A stretch of 45,053 bases of DNA, taken from positions 1 to 45,053 of the forward strand of contig JASHRC010000199.1 in the NCBI GenBank assembly GCA_030037525.1, in the 5' to 3' direction. This stretch comes from Candidatus Acidiferrales bacterium (GTDB lineage Bacteria; Acidobacteriota; Terriglobia; Acidiferrales; UBA7541). This document shows, in pieces, positions 7,786 through 16,108 of the stretch (within the stretch, counting starts at the first letter, position 1; each line of letters begins with the position of its first letter). Below the pieces are notes generated by a model. The model was not told the origin of the DNA. It was given only the letters and a program-made list of their open reading frames with translations, and made no database searches. Position numbers and translations under genes: made by a program.

Positions 7786-9456
7786 TCACTCGTATTTCGA
7801 GTCCGGGTCTTCCGGGTGCTTGATATCCCACAGAGGGCGGCGACTGCGGACGGCCGGGGTCTGGGCGAAATTGTATTCGGGCGGCGGCGACGTTGTCGCC
7901 CACTCAAGAGTCCAGGCATCCCACGGATCGTTTCCCGCCAGTGGGCCCCGGAGGTAGGACCAGACCATGTTGTAGACGAAAATCAGCACCGCCACGCCCT
8001 GAAAAATCACTCCGATGGAGGTGATCAGGTTCCAGGATTCCCACCCGCGGCCGGCTTCATAGGTGTAAATGCGCCGGGGCATTCCCAGCAGCCCGGGGAC
8101 GTACATGGTGTCGAAGGTCAGATGGAATCCGACGAGCAAAATCCAAAAGTTCCATTTCCCCAGCGTTTCGTTGAGCAGACGGCCCGTCATCTTCGGAAAC
8201 CAGTAATAAAAGGCGGCAAAAATGCTGAAGAGAATTCCACCGACGATGACATAGTGAAAATGCGCCACCACAAAATAGGAGTTGGCCAGTTGCCAGTCGA
8301 AGGGCGCCGTAGCCAGCATGATCCCCGTCAGCCCGCCAATCAGGAACTGAAAAAGGAAGCCCACGGCGAACAGCATGGGCGTAGCGAAGCGAATCCGGCC
8401 GCCCCACATGGTGGCGAGCCAGTTGAAAATCTTGATGCCCGTGGGCACGGCGACCACCATGGTCGTCAGCACGAAAAAGGCATTTCCGTAAGACGGCATT
8501 CCGATCGTAAACAGGTGGTGCGCCCAAACACCCAGGCTCACGAAGCCGATGCTCGTGGTGGCCGCCACCATGGCCGGGTAGCCGAAGATCGCCTTGCGCG
8601 AGAAAACGGGAACAATTTCGGAGATGAAGGCGAAGCACGGAATGATCAGTACGTATACCTCCGGGTGGCCGAAGATCCAGAAGAAATGCATCCACATCAC
8701 CACCGAACCGCCCGCCTGGGGGTCAAAAAAATGCGCGCCCAGGTAGCGATCGGCCAGCAGCATCAGTTGCGCGGCAGTGAGCGGGCTGATCGTGACCAGG
8801 ACGAGGCCCCCCATCACCAGGTTCATCCACACAAGCAGGGGCATTCTGCTGAGCGTCATGCCGGGGCAGCGCAAGCCCAGAATGGTAGCGATGAAATTCA
8901 CCCCTCCCGAAATGCTCCCCACGCCCGCAACCAGCAGGGCCAGATTCCAGTAATCGGTGCTGTGCCCGGGCGAAAACGCCGTTGCCGTAAGCGGCGCATA
9001 GGCAAACCAGCCGACATCGGGCGCGATGCCCGCCTGCGCCACCGAATTACCTGCAAAAAAGCTCGCGTACAGCAAGAGTCCGCCGAACGCCGTCATCCAA
9101 AAGCTAAACGCATTCAGCCGCGGGTAGGCCATATCCCGCGCCCCAATCATCAGCGGCACCAGATAGTTTCCGAAACCGAACAGGATTGGCATGCCCACGA
9201 AAAACACCCCGGTCGTGCCATGCAGGGTGAACAATCGGTTAAAGACCTCTGGAGAGAGAAAACTGGAATTGGCGTGCGCCAGCTGGATACGCATCAGCAC
9301 GGCTTCCACGCCCATCACAACCAGAAAAACAAGCGCATAGACGATGTACATGAGGCCGATTTTCTTGTGATCGGCCGTGCCCAGCCATTCGTAGATGACT
9401 GCCAGCGCATTTTTGCGAGCCGCGAACCGAGGTAGGGAGTCTGTACTGGCCGCCAT
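7786..9456 (-). CDS. coxA: Cytochrome c oxidase subunit I, A1 type
   Basis: The 556-residue, 12-helix catalytic subunit reduces O2 to water and pumps protons. Heme and copper ligands are visible: His79 and His401 (low-spin heme a), His264, His313 and His314 (CuB) and His399 (heme a3). His264-Tyr268 in HPEVY forms the cross-link pair. Glu266 of that motif marks the A1 subclass. The D-channel entrance keeps Asp108 and Asn115 in GARDMAYPRLN, but the next residue is Ala where many enzymes have a second Asn. It begins nine nt after the coxB stop and is cotranscribed with coxB and coxC. Confidence 0.98.
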   Translation of the reverse strand: MAASTDSLPRFAARKNALAVIYEWLGTADHKKIGLMYIVYALVFLVVMGVEAVLMRIQLAHANSSFLSPEVFNRLFTLHGTTGVFFVGMPILFGFGNYLVPLMIGARDMAYPRLNAFSFWMTAFGGLLLYASFFAGNSVAQAGIAPDVGWFAYAPLTATAFSPGHSTDYWNLALLVAGVGSISGGVNFIATILGLRCPGMTLSRMPLLVWMNLVMGGLVLVTISPLTAAQLMLLADRYLGAHFFDPQAGGSVVMWMHFFWIFGHPEVYVLIIPCFAFISEIVPVFSRKAIFGYPAMVAATTSIGFVSLGVWAHHLFTIGMPSYGNAFFVLTTMVVAVPTGIKIFNWLATMWGGRIRFATPMLFAVGFLFQFLIGGLTGIMLATAPFDWQLANSYFVVAHFHYVIVGGILFSIFAAFYYWFPKMTGRLLNETLGKWNFWILLVGFHLTFDTMYVPGLLGMPRRIYTYEAGRGWESWNLITSIGVIFQGVAVLIFVYNMVWSYLRGPLAGNDPWDAWTLEWATTSPPPEYNFAQTPAVRSRRPLWDIKHPEDPDSKYE

Positions 9457-9465
9457 AACTCTCCG

Positions 9466-10563
9466 TTAGCGCAGCGTCACCAAATAGGCGACGATCTGCT
9501 GCAACTCTTGATCGGTCAGATCCTGCGCCGGCATAAGTGTCCCCGTTTTGAAGACAGCCGGATTGCGAACCCACTTCTGCAAGTTATCGGGCGTGTTCGG
9601 CACCGACCCGGAACCAATCGTGTCGCGGCTCATCAAGTGGGTGAGGTCGGGACCAGCTTTGCCGGCGGCAATTGTTCCGCCGATGGTGTGACAGGCAAAA
9701 CAGGCCTTCGAAATGAACAGCGCGCTGCCCACGGCAACCGACGAACTCGTGACAGCCGGCTGCTGCTGGCCCTGGGCCCACCGGTCGAACTCGTCCCTGC
9801 TCTGGACATAGACGCGCAGCAACATCTTGGCGTGCTCTGTGCCGCAATACTGGGCGCACTGCCCGAGATAGAGCCCGCTCTGGTGAGGATCGATCCACAT
9901 GTCGTTCGGGTGATTCGGTATCAGGTCAGTCTTGCCGGCCAGCCGGGGCACCCAAAAGCTGTGATCCACATCGGCGGAGAGAAGATGAATGTAAGTCGGA
10001 GTCGGGCGGGACGGGTCGCTGACCGGCACATGCAGCTCGTTTGCCACCACCAGCCCAAGTTGGGGATAGCGATACTCCCACCAGAACCGATGCGCAACCG
10101 CGGTCACTTCGATCGAGCCCGGGGGTTCAGGAGCGTCCTGCACCCGGTGAATGACTTGCGCCGAAGATAAAAACAGAACCACCACGATCAGCACCGGCAG
10201 CACGGTCCAGGCCAGCTCCATCTGATTGCTGCCGTAAATCTGAGGCGGCTCCGCTTGGCCCTCCTGCCGGCCATCGCGAAAGCGAATCGCGGCGTAGGCG
10301 AGAAGGCTGGACACCACGACAAAAATCGCGCCCAGAACTTCGAGTTCGAAAATGGACAGACGGTAAATGGAGTGAGCTGGGGTCGAAGCGGGGGCAAAAA
10401 TATTCGTTGGGCTGGCCAGGGCGGCCGCTCGAGTGGCTGCGAGCAGCACCAGCAGTGGAAGAGCGGGCCAGGCCACGGCCGTTCGGCGCGGACTTCGCAG
10501 CCTCTGGCCCGAGCGCCGCTGGCTTTGCTCCCCAGCCGCTGGTTTTGCTCCCAAGGCGATCAA
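9466..10563 (-). CDS. coxB: Cytochrome c oxidase subunit II with fused cytochrome c (caa3 type)
   Basis: A signal-like hydrophobic stretch (residues ~31-50) is followed by two membrane helices (~70-95 and ~117-136) and a periplasmic cupredoxin domain. The CuA ligands are His201, Cys236, Gln238 (backbone position), Cys240, His244 and Met247. The C-terminal cytochrome c domain has CFACH at 288-292 and the axial Met344 in GTLMPA. This is the electron entry subunit of a caa3 oxidase. The start is uncertain: no ATG fits. The TTG at 10563 gives a basic N-region before the hydrophobic core; a GTG at 10476 would give a shorter signal without basic residues. No Shine-Dalgarno is visible for either. 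It is first in the cox operon. Confidence 0.95.
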   Translation of the reverse strand: MIALGAKPAAGEQSQRRSGQRLRSPRRTAVAWPALPLLVLLAATRAAALASPTNIFAPASTPAHSIYRLSIFELEVLGAIFVVVSSLLAYAAIRFRDGRQEGQAEPPQIYGSNQMELAWTVLPVLIVVVLFLSSAQVIHRVQDAPEPPGSIEVTAVAHRFWWEYRYPQLGLVVANELHVPVSDPSRPTPTYIHLLSADVDHSFWVPRLAGKTDLIPNHPNDMWIDPHQSGLYLGQCAQYCGTEHAKMLLRVYVQSRDEFDRWAQGQQQPAVTSSSVAVGSALFISKACFACHTIGGTIAAGKAGPDLTHLMSRDTIGSGSVPNTPDNLQKWVRNPAVFKTGTLMPAQDLTDQELQQIVAYLVTLR

Positions 10564-10599
10564 GGCGGGCTAGGCTAATGGAATGGAGCGCGAGAGTAA

Positions 10600-10615
10600 A
10601 GTGACGCAGATCACA
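10600..10615. promoter_or_regulatory. CRP/FNR-family operator-like palindrome
   Basis: AGTGA-N6-TCACA on the plus strand matches the CRP consensus TGTGA-N6-TCACA at nine of ten positions. It lies in the 110-bp gap between coxB and the divergent helicase gene. Its centre (10607.5) is about 62 bp upstream of the start point predicted from the helicase -10 box, the class I activator spacing. It is about 44 bp from the coxB TTG. The match is seen; which regulator binds is unknown. Confidence 0.5.
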
Positions 10616-10654
10616 TCGAGATCTCTTCGCCTTATGTTCGCCCACGCAAACCTC

Positions 10655-10663
10655 TGCTACAAT
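10655..10663 (+). promoter_or_regulatory. Extended -10 promoter of the helicase-nuclease gene
   Basis: TGCTACAAT is an extended -10 element (TGn plus TACAAT, five of six to TATAAT). No -35 box is evident at 16-18 bp. It ends 10 nt before the ATG at 10674, so the transcript would start about 3-6 nt before the start codon, and no Shine-Dalgarno is present: a probable leaderless mRNA. Confidence 0.5.
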
Positions 10664-10673
10664 AGTCGCCGAA

Positions 10674-13625
10674 ATGCTGTTCGCACCCACGGCCAAGGAG
10701 TCCGTCTTCCCGCTCAATGCCGCGCAGCGTGCCGCCGTCGAGCACCACGAGGGCCCGCTGCTGGTCGTGGCCGGCGCCGGCACGGGGAAAACGCGGGTCA
10801 TCACCGAGCGGATTGGCCATTTGCTTCGATCCAATCCTGGGCTGGCGGGCGAAAACATTCTGGGACTGACCTTCACAGAAAAAGCCGCCGGCGAAATGAA
10901 GCATCGCGTGGTTCGGGCCTTGGGCGAGCGAGCCGAAGATGTCTGGCTCAGCACGTTTCATTCCTTCTGCCTCGAGAAGATTCTCCGCACGGCCAATCCG
11001 GCGATTCAGCCCATCGAAGACATCGATCATCGCATTCTGCTGCGGCGGAATATTGCGGAGTTGGGACTGGTGATTTTCCGGCGCCTGGCCGAGCCCGCCG
11101 AGTTTCTCGAGGATTTTCAGGCTTTCTTCTCTCGCTGCCAGGACGAGCTGGTCACGCCGGACGACTACCAGCGATATGTCGGGAACCTTCGGACGAGTTA
11201 CCAGTCACGCCAACAGTCGCTCGAAGCTGACGCCCGCTCGCTCGCCGAACAGGAGATCGCCCAACAGGAAGAGCTTGCGCGGGTGTATCGCACCAGCGAC
11301 CGGTTACTGCGGGAGCGGAGTCTTTGCACCTTCGGCGCGCAGCTGTTGCAGGCGGTCGAGCTGCTGCGCACGGACCCGTCGCTGCTTGCGCGTATGCGCG
11401 AGCGCTACCGTTACATCCTGGTCGACGAATTTCAGGACACCAATATCGCCCAGCTCGAGCTGCTCTGGCTGCTGGCGGGCGAGCGGCGCAACATTGTGGC
11501 CGTCGGAGACGACGACCAGGCCATCTATCGCTTCCGCGGCGCATCCTTTGGCAGCTTCACCATTTTTCTCAACAAGTTCTGCGGAATCCGAGACAGACAG
11601 CCGGCGGGAAGATTTCTGGTATCGCTTTCCGAGAACTACCGTTCGACCGAGCGCATCCTGCGCGTGGCAGGCGAAACAATCTCGCACAACGAGAAGTCGC
11701 CGCTTCTGCCTCCCAAGAACCTGACAACCCAGAATCGTGAGGGCGAGCCGATCCGCGTGGTCGAATTCCCTTCCGCCGAGGAAGAGGCCCAGTGGATCGC
11801 CGCGGAAATCGCACGTCTCCATGGCGCAGCGGCTCCCTGGCGGAGCTTTGCGGTCCTTTACCGCAAGCACGCGCACCGCACGCAGGTTTTGGGTGCTCTT
11901 CGGCGCCATGGAATTCCGTTTGTGATTCGCAAGTCTTCGATCCTTCCGAGCACCATCGTGCGCGACCTGGTCGCCTGGCTGCGCCTGGTGGCAAACCCTG
12001 CCGATAATATCTCCTGCGCGCGCGTCCTGGCGGCTCCCTATTGGACTTTTACGCCTCGCCATCTGGTTCGGCTAGCCGAACGGGCGGAGCGAAACCGCCG
12101 GTCGTTCTGGAGCGAACTGGAACAGGCGCCAGAAGCATCCGGGGGGCCAAGGCTCGAGGACTTTGCGCAATCGATCCGCCGGATGCGCCAGACCGCCAGG
12201 AACCAGACGGCCGCAGGAACGCTCGAGCAGCTCATCGAAGCTCTGGAAATCGCGCCGCTCGCTTCGGAGATCGATCGTCAGCACGTCGACCGCCTGGTCG
12301 AATTCGTAAGCGATTGGCAGCGCAAGAGCGAACAGAAAAGCCTCCGCGATTTCATCGAGTATCTTGATTATTTTGATGAGCTCGGTGGCGACATCCAGAT
12401 CGAAGAAGAGCTTTCCGACGACGCCGTGCAACTGATGACGGTGCATGCCGCCAAGGGACTGGAATTCCCGCACGTCTTCATCCTCCGGCTCAGCAGAAAC
12501 GACTTCCCTGCCGGGGCACGCCGGCCCCAGTTCGAGTTCCCTCCCGAACTGATGAAGGAAGAGCAGCCCAAGGGTGACTTTCAAAAGCAGGAAGAGCGCC
12601 GCTTGTTTTACGTGGCGTTGACCCGCGCCCAGCAGCGGCTGACGCTTTCGACGATCGTCACGCTGCGGAAGAGGCCCTCGCCGTTCTTGGAGGACATCTT
12701 AGGAAACGCGAGAATTCGAAGGATGGATGTCACGCAGTCGGCACCGAAAGTCGACCTGCCGCCGGCTGGCGAACGATGCCAGCCTGCCCCGAATTCCGGC
12801 TGGCTCTTCCCTGGCTCGCTCGAGGACAGCAAGGCGTACTCCGAGATTGCCCTCTGGGCCCAGTCCTACCGCCCTCCTCGACGCGAGCCACTCGAGCTGA
12901 GCGCCTCGGCGATTGAGACCTACGAGCGCTGCGCTATGAAATACCTGTTTCACTATGTCTGGCGTATCCCCAGCGGGCCCAGCGCGCAAATGACCTTTGG
13001 CAACGTGATGCACACCACCATCCGCGAATTTGTGGCCGCATCGAGAAAGCTCGCTCGCCTGCGCCTGGACGAATTGCTCGCCATCTATGAACGCGAGTGG
13101 AAATCGGCCGGGTTTCCCGATCGATACCAGGAAGAGGAATATCGCAAAGCCGGACGGGAACAACTGGAGGTCTTCCACCGGAACTTCGCGGCCCAAGCGC
13201 CGGACGTCCTCCACCAGGAAAAATCTTTTGAATTGCCGCTCGACCACGATGTCGTGGTGACCGGACGCATCGACCAAGTCAATCGGCTCGAGGGGCGGAG
13301 CGTTGAGATCGTGGATTACAAAACCGGGAGGGTGCGGAGCGCCGAGAGCACGGCCGATAACGTTCAGCTCAGTATTTACGCGCTGGCAGCGAGCGAGGTG
13401 TTCGAGTTAGAGCCCGAACGGCTCATCTTTCACTATCTGACGAATGGGGAAAGGGTCACCTGCGCGCGCGACGGCAAGGCACTCGAGCGAGCCAAACAGA
13501 GAATCTGGAGCGTCGCGGGCCAGATACGCGCCGGCGAATTCTCGCCGAATCCGCAGAAAAAGGCTTGCAACTACTGCCATTTTAAGCCGCTCTGTCCGGC
13601 CCACGAGCAATCGGTGTCCTTCTAG
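10674..13625 (+). CDS. UvrD-type DNA helicase fused to an AddB-like PD-(D/E)XK Fe-S nuclease
   Basis: The 983-residue protein joins a superfamily 1A helicase to a RecB-family nuclease. Helicase motifs: Q-motif LNAAQRAAVEHH at the start, Walker A AGAGTGKT at 33-40, Walker B VDEFQDTN near 250, motif III VGDDDQAIYRFRG, motif V LMTVHAAKGLEFPHVF and motif VI RLFYVALTRAQQRLTL. The nuclease domain (~745-983) has GRIDQV and EIVDYKTG (Asp881, Lys883). Four Cys ligands fit an Fe-S cluster: Cys753, then Cys965-x2-Cys968-x5-Cys974, the same spacing as in AddB and Cas4. A role in DNA end resection or recombinational repair is likely. No addB partner is adjacent. It may stand alone or pair with a distant gene. 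Confidence 0.93.
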   Translation: MLFAPTAKESVFPLNAAQRAAVEHHEGPLLVVAGAGTGKTRVITERIGHLLRSNPGLAGENILGLTFTEKAAGEMKHRVVRALGERAEDVWLSTFHSFCLEKILRTANPAIQPIEDIDHRILLRRNIAELGLVIFRRLAEPAEFLEDFQAFFSRCQDELVTPDDYQRYVGNLRTSYQSRQQSLEADARSLAEQEIAQQEELARVYRTSDRLLRERSLCTFGAQLLQAVELLRTDPSLLARMRERYRYILVDEFQDTNIAQLELLWLLAGERRNIVAVGDDDQAIYRFRGASFGSFTIFLNKFCGIRDRQPAGRFLVSLSENYRSTERILRVAGETISHNEKSPLLPPKNLTTQNREGEPIRVVEFPSAEEEAQWIAAEIARLHGAAAPWRSFAVLYRKHAHRTQVLGALRRHGIPFVIRKSSILPSTIVRDLVAWLRLVANPADNISCARVLAAPYWTFTPRHLVRLAERAERNRRSFWSELEQAPEASGGPRLEDFAQSIRRMRQTARNQTAAGTLEQLIEALEIAPLASEIDRQHVDRLVEFVSDWQRKSEQKSLRDFIEYLDYFDELGGDIQIEEELSDDAVQLMTVHAAKGLEFPHVFILRLSRNDFPAGARRPQFEFPPELMKEEQPKGDFQKQEERRLFYVALTRAQQRLTLSTIVTLRKRPSPFLEDILGNARIRRMDVTQSAPKVDLPPAGERCQPAPNSGWLFPGSLEDSKAYSEIALWAQSYRPPRREPLELSASAIETYERCAMKYLFHYVWRIPSGPSAQMTFGNVMHTTIREFVAASRKLARLRLDELLAIYEREWKSAGFPDRYQEEEYRKAGREQLEVFHRNFAAQAPDVLHQEKSFELPLDHDVVVTGRIDQVNRLEGRSVEIVDYKTGRVRSAESTADNVQLSIYALAASEVFELEPERLIFHYLTNGERVTCARDGKALERAKQRIWSVAGQIRAGEFSPNPQKKACNYCHFKPLCPAHEQSVSF

Positions 13626-13636
13626 CCCAAAACGAC

Positions 13637-13669
13637 AAGCGGGGCGCTCTCCTCGAGCGCCCCGCTTTT
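13637..13669 (+). terminator. Intrinsic terminator of the helicase-nuclease gene
   Basis: A perfect 13-bp stem (AAGCGGGGCGCTC / GAGCGCCCCGCTT) with a five-nt loop begins 12 nt after the stop codon and runs directly into TTTTC. It is oriented for the plus strand. On the minus strand the stem is followed by GTCGTTTT, a poorer terminator for the facing VWFA gene. Confidence 0.85.
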
Positions 13670-13860
13670 CTTGAAGGCTTCTGGATTCGAAGCCGGAGTG
13701 GTTCCGCGCATGAACTACAGTGGAACTTTCTCCCGCAGCCGGACGCCCCAAGGAAACTTCCGGCGCCGGCCGCTTTTCCATCTATAGAGGCGGGCGCTTG
13801 CGAAGTCAAGAAGAAAAAAAGCGAGAGACGTTCCGGATGGAAAAGGTGCTCGGAAGAAAT

Positions 13861-14925
13861 TCAGCGCGCCATCGCGCTCTCGTAGTAACCGTGGCGCGCC
13901 TCGATCGTCAAGCCCGGACGCCGCACGTGCACGTCAATGTCGTGATAATCGCGATCCTGCGGAACATCATCGGGAGCAAAGGTGAGCGTGTACTCGTTGC
14001 GCGCCTGTTCGGTCAGATCGGAGTAGAGGCGCTCCAAATTGTCTTCCCTCGATCCGTAGAAAGTGTCGCCGCCGGTGTCGGTCGCGAATTTGTCAAGTTC
14101 CGACTCCCCGCGTTGCAAAACCGATTTGCCCACCGGCACTGAGTGCACCACGGAAATGGAGTACACTGAAATGTCAGATTCCAGCAGCAGATGCAGCGTC
14201 TGATCGAACGTATGATTGTTGCGGCCGGAATTGTTCCCGTCGGAAATAATGAACACAATCTTGCGCCGCTCGCGCCCGCGGCTTTTGAGCATCGTAGCGG
14301 CAGCGAAGACGGCATCATTGAGCGCATTTTGCTTCTTGTAACGCTGGAAACCATGCAAGGGAATGCCAGCCGAAGAGGGCGCGGGCTGGCCGTTGATCAG
14401 TGGCCCAGCCGTGGTCGGGTCGGCCACGACTTGATCGTTGTGAGTGCCGAGTTCCAGGCGCTTCAGCTTGGTGAACAGCAGATCGTTGTTGAAAGAAAAG
14501 TCCGAGACGGTCTCGGGAAACTGATCGAAGGTGACCAGTGCCACTTCGTCCGAAGGACCGAAGCCAGCGGAAATGGCCGTCAGACTTTTCTGTACGTGCG
14601 GCATCACTTTCTGCGAAAGATCGTTGTCGAGCAGGACGACCGCAGAAAGCGGGACCGGATCGGAAGAAAATGTGGCAATCTTCTGTTCGACGCCGTCGAC
14701 AAATATGCGGAACTCGTCTTTCGTCAGGTCCCCCACCAGCTGGCCGTGGCTGTCTTTGACCGTCACCGGCACGATGACACTTCTGGCACGAACCACAATG
14801 GTCGGCGGCTGATTTTGGGGAGTCGGGCGGGGCGGAGCCGACGGGGCCTGCGCGGCGGTCTGGCCGCCGGCGCCCGCAAACAGTATCATGCCTGGCAGGA
14901 GCCTCGCGAGTCGTCTCGGCAACAT
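13861..14925 (-). CDS. Secreted VWFA-related Acidobacterial domain protein (degenerate MIDAS)
   Basis: This 354-residue protein has a signal peptide (MLPRRLARLLPG..., likely cut after AQA at ~27), a Pro-rich spacer, and a von Willebrand A domain of the class named for Acidobacteria. The usual entry VTVKDSHGQLVGDLTKDEF and FVDGVEQKIATF is at ~55-85. The metal site motif is DNDLS (100-104), an atypical form of DxSxS with Asp102 in place of the first Ser. The C-terminus has the family ending (NEYTLTFAP, then GLTIEARHGYY). The ATG at 14925 follows AGGAGA by eight nt. It is divergent from a paralogue at 15015. Function in the family is unknown; surface adhesion or protein assembly is a guess. Confidence 0.85.
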   Translation of the reverse strand: MLPRRLARLLPGMILFAGAGGQTAAQAPSAPPRPTPQNQPPTIVVRARSVIVPVTVKDSHGQLVGDLTKDEFRIFVDGVEQKIATFSSDPVPLSAVVLLDNDLSQKVMPHVQKSLTAISAGFGPSDEVALVTFDQFPETVSDFSFNNDLLFTKLKRLELGTHNDQVVADPTTAGPLINGQPAPSSAGIPLHGFQRYKKQNALNDAVFAAATMLKSRGRERRKIVFIISDGNNSGRNNHTFDQTLHLLLESDISVYSISVVHSVPVGKSVLQRGESELDKFATDTGGDTFYGSREDNLERLYSDLTEQARNEYTLTFAPDDVPQDRDYHDIDVHVRRPGLTIEARHGYYESAMAR

Positions 14926-15014
14926 TTTGAGGTTCTCCTGGGCACCCGCCGCACATCCGGCCAAGCACCCAATGCATCATACAAGGCTAACCTCGCCTCA
15001 AGGAGAATTATACA

Positions 15015-16076
15015 ATGCGGATGACCAGCCTCGCCGCGGCTATTGTTAGTCTCTCGCTTGCGGGAGCCGCCGCAGTTGCGATTACGCGCTGCGCCCAGGC
15101 TACGCCGGCACAGCAAGTGCAGGGGCCGATGCCGCCCCCGGGCTCGCAAAAGCGCACGCCTCCATCCGACCAGCAGGAACAGGCGCCGGAGCAACAACCG
15201 CCCGAATCAGGCGAAACGCTCCGGGTCCATACGGCCCTGGTCAATGTCTTTGCCACCGTCCGCGACCACCACAACGGAATCATTGGGGACCTGACCCAGG
15301 ACGACTTCAAAATCTACGAGGATGGCGTCGAGCAGAAAGTTGCCTACTTCACCAAGGAAGTCGATATGCCGATTTCGCTGGCCATCCTGATGGATACCAG
15401 CGGCAGCATGCAGATGATTTTGGGCGCCGAACAGGATGCCGCCTCCCGTTTCGTTCACGAGGTGCTGCACAAGAAGGATGAAGCCTTGGTGATGAGCTTC
15501 GACACCGACGTAAATCTTCTGGCCGATTTCACCGAAGATCCCGCCGTACTGGGGCGCGCCATCCGCCGCGCCACCATCAATGCGGCAGGGCCGGTCATCA
15601 CCCCCGGCACGGTTCCGCAAAGTGGCGGGGGTACAAACTTGTATGACGCGGTGTATCTGGCCTGCCACGATGAACTGTTGAATGAGGCTGGGCGCAAGGC
15701 CATTGTGATGCTCACCGATGCCGAGGACACCGGCAGCAAGATGACTGAAGGCGATGCGATCGAAGCCGCCCAGCGTGCCGACTCGGTGATCCACATACTG
15801 CTCATCAGCGATCCCAGGGCCACCGCGGGCTACGGGCCAGGAGTCGCCTCTCACATGACGCAGGAGACCGGCGGGCGGGTCATCAATGTCCGAAATGAGA
15901 AAGGTCTGGAGAAAGCCTTCGATACGGTCTCCGAGGAGCTGCGCTCACAGTACGTGCTCGGCTATTCCTCTACCAATACCAAACGAGACGGCACCTTCCG
16001 GAAAATCAAAGTCGAGGTCAATCGCCCAGACACCAAGATTCTGGCCCGTAAAGGCTACTACGCACCGGCAGGCTAG
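15015..16076 (+). CDS. Secreted VWFA-related Acidobacterial domain protein
   Basis: The 353-residue protein begins with a membrane or signal segment (residues 4-24), then a long Pro/Gln-rich spacer (~30-68). The VWFA domain follows: VFATVRDHHNGIIGDLTQDDF, with a canonical metal-binding motif DTSGS at 127-131. The ending RSQYVLGYSS...ILARKGYYAPAG is typical of the family. Cys26 is preceded by ITR, which does not fit a lipobox, so it is not called a lipoprotein. The start is firm: AGGAG at 15001-15005, nine nt before ATG. It is divergent from one paralogue and convergent (32-nt gap) with another, so three family members sit within 3.3 kb. Confidence 0.88.
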   Translation: MRMTSLAAAIVSLSLAGAAAVAITRCAQATPAQQVQGPMPPPGSQKRTPPSDQQEQAPEQQPPESGETLRVHTALVNVFATVRDHHNGIIGDLTQDDFKIYEDGVEQKVAYFTKEVDMPISLAILMDTSGSMQMILGAEQDAASRFVHEVLHKKDEALVMSFDTDVNLLADFTEDPAVLGRAIRRATINAAGPVITPGTVPQSGGGTNLYDAVYLACHDELLNEAGRKAIVMLTDAEDTGSKMTEGDAIEAAQRADSVIHILLISDPRATAGYGPGVASHMTQETGGRVINVRNEKGLEKAFDTVSEELRSQYVLGYSSTNTKRDGTFRKIKVEVNRPDTKILARKGYYAPAG

Positions 16077-16108
16077 CGAACACTTCATGGCCGCCAGGGC
16101 AGACGTGC

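Noticed and set aside
7654-9435. 593-codon open frame antisense to coxA
   Set aside because: Composition is His/Gln/Arg-rich as expected from the reverse complement of a membrane protein gene; coxA has every catalytic residue, so this is a shadow of GC-rich coding sequence.
13670-13860. Possible tRNA or small RNA (GGATTCGAAGCC resembles a T-loop; GTTCC/GGAAC inverted repeat)
   Set aside because: No acceptor, D or anticodon arms can be folded around it, and no CCA-type end fits. Treated as the gap between two convergent genes with only the helicase terminator.
15015-15095. Lipoprotein signal in the second VWFA protein (Cys26)
   Set aside because: The residues before Cys (ITR) break the lipobox rule, since Arg at -1 is not accepted.
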